From Pseudomonadota bacterium (lineage in GTDB: Bacteria; Pseudomonadota; Alphaproteobacteria; UBA8366; JADFVY01), in the NCBI GenBank assembly GCA_030671915.1, contig DAOVHN010000127.1:1-7111 (forward strand): a stretch of DNA of 7,111 nucleotides, given 5' to 3'. Under the pieces are notes generated by a model that searched no databases, was not told the origin of the DNA, and worked only from the letters and a program-made list of their open reading frames with translations. A program made the translations under genes and the position numbers. Of this stretch, positions 5,782 through 7,111 are shown one piece after another (position 1 is the first letter of the stretch; each line of letters opens with the position of its first letter).

Positions 5782-6702
5782 ATGACGAACGGCGAAACAG
5801 ACGCCGGCAAGGGCGGCCATGGAGATGCGGTGAACCGCATCGTGCTTGTGACCGGCGTCTCCGGGGCCGGCCGCTCCACTGCATTGAAATCATTTGAAGA
5901 TTTGGGCTACGAGGCGGTCGATAATCTGCCCTTGACGCTGCTGGAAAGCGTGGTGCTGGGCGGACCGGCGGACCGGCCGCCACTGGCGGTGGGCGTCGAC
6001 ATACGAACCCGGGACTTCGGCGTCGAATCGGTTATCTCGGGGCTGGACCGGCTTCTGGCTTCGGGAAAGGTGAGCGTGACGCTGCTGTTCCTGGACTGCG
6101 AAGACGACGTGCTTGTGCGGCGTTTTACCGAGACGCGCCGGCGCCACCCGCTGGCCGCCGAGCGTCCGGTGGTTGACGGTCTGCGGCTGGAACGGCGCAT
6201 GCTGGCCGATCTGCACAAACGCTCGGACCTGACAATCGATACCGCGCAGCTTTCGCCAGGCGCATTGAAGGACGAGATATCGCGGCGCTTTGCGATCGGG
6301 CGCCAGTCGGGCCTCGCGTTGCTGATTACATCCTTTTCGTACCGCTATGGACTGCCGCGCGAGGCTGACCTTGTGTTCGACGCACGATTCCTGACCAACC
6401 CGCATTACGATCCCGCGCTTCGCGAAATGACGGGCCAGGACTCGCCGGTTGGTGAATTTATCGCCCGCGATGAGGATTTCTCGACATTTCTGGATGGGCT
6501 GGGCGCTATGTTGTCGGTTCTGCTTCCGCGCTACGAAAAGGAAGGCAAGAGCTACCTGACTATCGCGGTCGGCTGCACGGGCGGCCGGCACCGCTCGGTT
6601 TACGTTGCGGAGCGGCTGGGAAAAATGCTGGGATCGGACGGGCGCCGGATACATCTGACCCATCGGGACATTCAACGCGGCGCCGGGCAAGACATGCGCT
6701 GA
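5782..6702 (+). CDS. rapZ: RapZ/YvcJ-family nucleotide-binding adaptor protein
   Basis: This 306-residue protein has the RapZ layout: an N-terminal P-loop NTPase-like domain and a C-terminal domain with the hallmark G-C-T-G-G-R-H-R-S at 264-272. Other family stretches are L-E/F-E-D-L-G-Y-E-A-V-D-N-L-P-L (about 38-51) and V-D-I-R-T-R-D-F (about 73-80). The P-loop reads G-V-S-G-A-G-R-S-T (25-33), with Arg31 where E. coli RapZ has Lys. In E. coli RapZ delivers small RNA GlmZ to RNase E and senses glucosamine-6-phosphate; whether that holds in alphaproteobacteria is unknown. Start choice is open: ATG 5782 lacks a ribosome binding site, whereas GTG 5830 has GGAG with a 5-nt spacer and begins V-N-R-I-V-L-V-T-G, giving 290 residues, near the usual length. 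It lies 11 nt after hprK and 32 nt before the EIIA gene. Confidence 0.93.
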   Translation: MTNGETDAGKGGHGDAVNRIVLVTGVSGAGRSTALKSFEDLGYEAVDNLPLTLLESVVLGGPADRPPLAVGVDIRTRDFGVESVISGLDRLLASGKVSVTLLFLDCEDDVLVRRFTETRRRHPLAAERPVVDGLRLERRMLADLHKRSDLTIDTAQLSPGALKDEISRRFAIGRQSGLALLITSFSYRYGLPREADLVFDARFLTNPHYDPALREMTGQDSPVGEFIARDEDFSTFLDGLGAMLSVLLPRYEKEGKSYLTIAVGCTGGRHRSVYVAERLGKMLGSDGRRIHLTHRDIQRGAGQDMR

Positions 6703-6734
6703 CCGGCAACAAGGGAAGCAATAAGGAAAATGCA

Positions 6735-7111
6735 ATGATAGGGATGGTTCTTGTGACCCACGGGCGGCTGGCGGCTGAATTCATCGCCGCGCTGGAACAC
6801 GTCGTCGGGGCGCAAAGCAATGTGGCCGCCGTTTGTATCGGGGCCGACGACGATATGGAACAGCGGCGCCAGGATATCCTTGCCGCCGTGGCCGAGGTGG
6901 ACGATGGCGATGGCGTCGTGGTGCTGACCGACATGTTCGGCGGCACCCCATCGAACCTGGCGATTTCGATTATGAAGGAAGCGAAGGTCGAGGTGATTGC
7001 CGGGATCAACTTGCCCATGCTGATCAAGCTGGCGAGCTTGCGCGAAGGCCATTCGATCGACGACGCGGTTGCCCAGGCGCAGGAATCGGGCCGGAAATAT
7101 ATCAGCGTCGC
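6735..7111 (+). CDS. Mannose-type PTS EIIA component (3' end beyond the window)
   Basis: 125 codons are visible and the frame is open at the right edge. The protein begins M-I-G-M-V-L-V-T-H-G-R-L-A-A-E-F; His9 in T-H-G aligns with the phosphorylated histidine of EIIA-Man (His10 in E. coli ManX). The stretch V-L-T-D-M-F-G-G-T-P-S-N-L-A (about 66-79) is the other family hallmark, and I-N-L-P-M-L-I-K-L follows. The usual length is about 130-140 residues, so almost all is present. ATG 6735 has AAGGA with a 7-nt spacer; an ATG at 6730 runs into a stop after one codon. In alphaproteobacteria this EIIA normally stands without its EIIBCD permease and works as a regulatory phospho-acceptor from EI and HPr. 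It is part of the hprK-rapZ operon, and an HPr gene is expected next. Confidence 0.93.
   Translation, partial: MIGMVLVTHGRLAAEFIAALEHVVGAQSNVAAVCIGADDDMEQRRQDILAAVAEVDDGDGVVVLTDMFGGTPSNLAISIMKEAKVEVIAGINLPMLIKLASLREGHSIDDAVAQAQESGRKYISV

Noticed and set aside
5890..6735. Minus-strand frame of 281 codons antisense to rapZ
   Set aside because: No recognisable domain is present, and the opposite frame is an intact RapZ.
6560..7052. Minus-strand frames opposite the rapZ end and the EIIA gene
   Set aside because: The plus strand carries an obvious EIIA-Man with His9 and the F-G-G-T-P-S motif plus a ribosome binding site; the minus frames lack features.

Overview
The window is GC-rich DNA that reads as a chromosomal segment of an alphaproteobacterium, plausibly a Rhodospirillales-like lineage (inference). 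Three things point there: an adjacent ChvI/ChvG two-component pair, a short kinase-domain-only HPr kinase, and the linked RapZ and mannose-type EIIA genes. No phage, IS, CRISPR, tRNA or rRNA signal is visible. This is mostly ordinary core-genome content with a few local oddities.

Left part (about 1-1341, minus strand): a cobalt/B12 regulon. A well-formed cobalamin riboswitch (about 1093-1281), preceded by a plausible sigma-70 promoter (1291-1318), leads into cbtB (small His-tailed membrane protein) and cbtA (multi-pass membrane protein). A HugZ / pyridoxamine-phosphate-oxidase-like protein follows, running off the left edge and starting at a TTG that overlaps the cbtA stop. Upstream on the same strand is a probable small single-pass membrane protein of about 46 aa (1342-1482).

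Centre-left (1483-1754): a regulatory interval between the small ORF and chvI. It carries two clear dyads (1572-1590 and 1704-1721) and a weak -10 element.

Centre (1755-4297, plus strand): chvI and chvG, overlapping by ATGA. They encode an OmpR-family response regulator and a membrane sensor histidine kinase of the envelope/acid-stress ChvG/ChvI (ExoS/ChvI) type.

Centre-right (4300-5217, minus strand): an AEC-family (auxin efflux carrier-like) permease. It sits convergently 2 bp from chvG and splits chvIG from the PTS genes that often lie next to them in alphaproteobacteria.

Right part (5351-7111, plus strand): hprK, rapZ and a 3'-truncated mannose-type EIIA gene, forming a probable operon for a regulatory, non-transport phosphotransferase system. 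HprK would phosphorylate HPr, whose gene probably lies just past the right edge. EIIA would act as a phosphoryl acceptor and regulator. RapZ is a nucleotide-binding adaptor protein whose P-loop here has Arg instead of Lys.

I found no convincing undescribed system. The most interesting points are the HugZ-like protein in a B12-riboswitch operon, the small membrane ORF, the permease interrupting chvIG-hprK, and the RapZ P-loop substitution.
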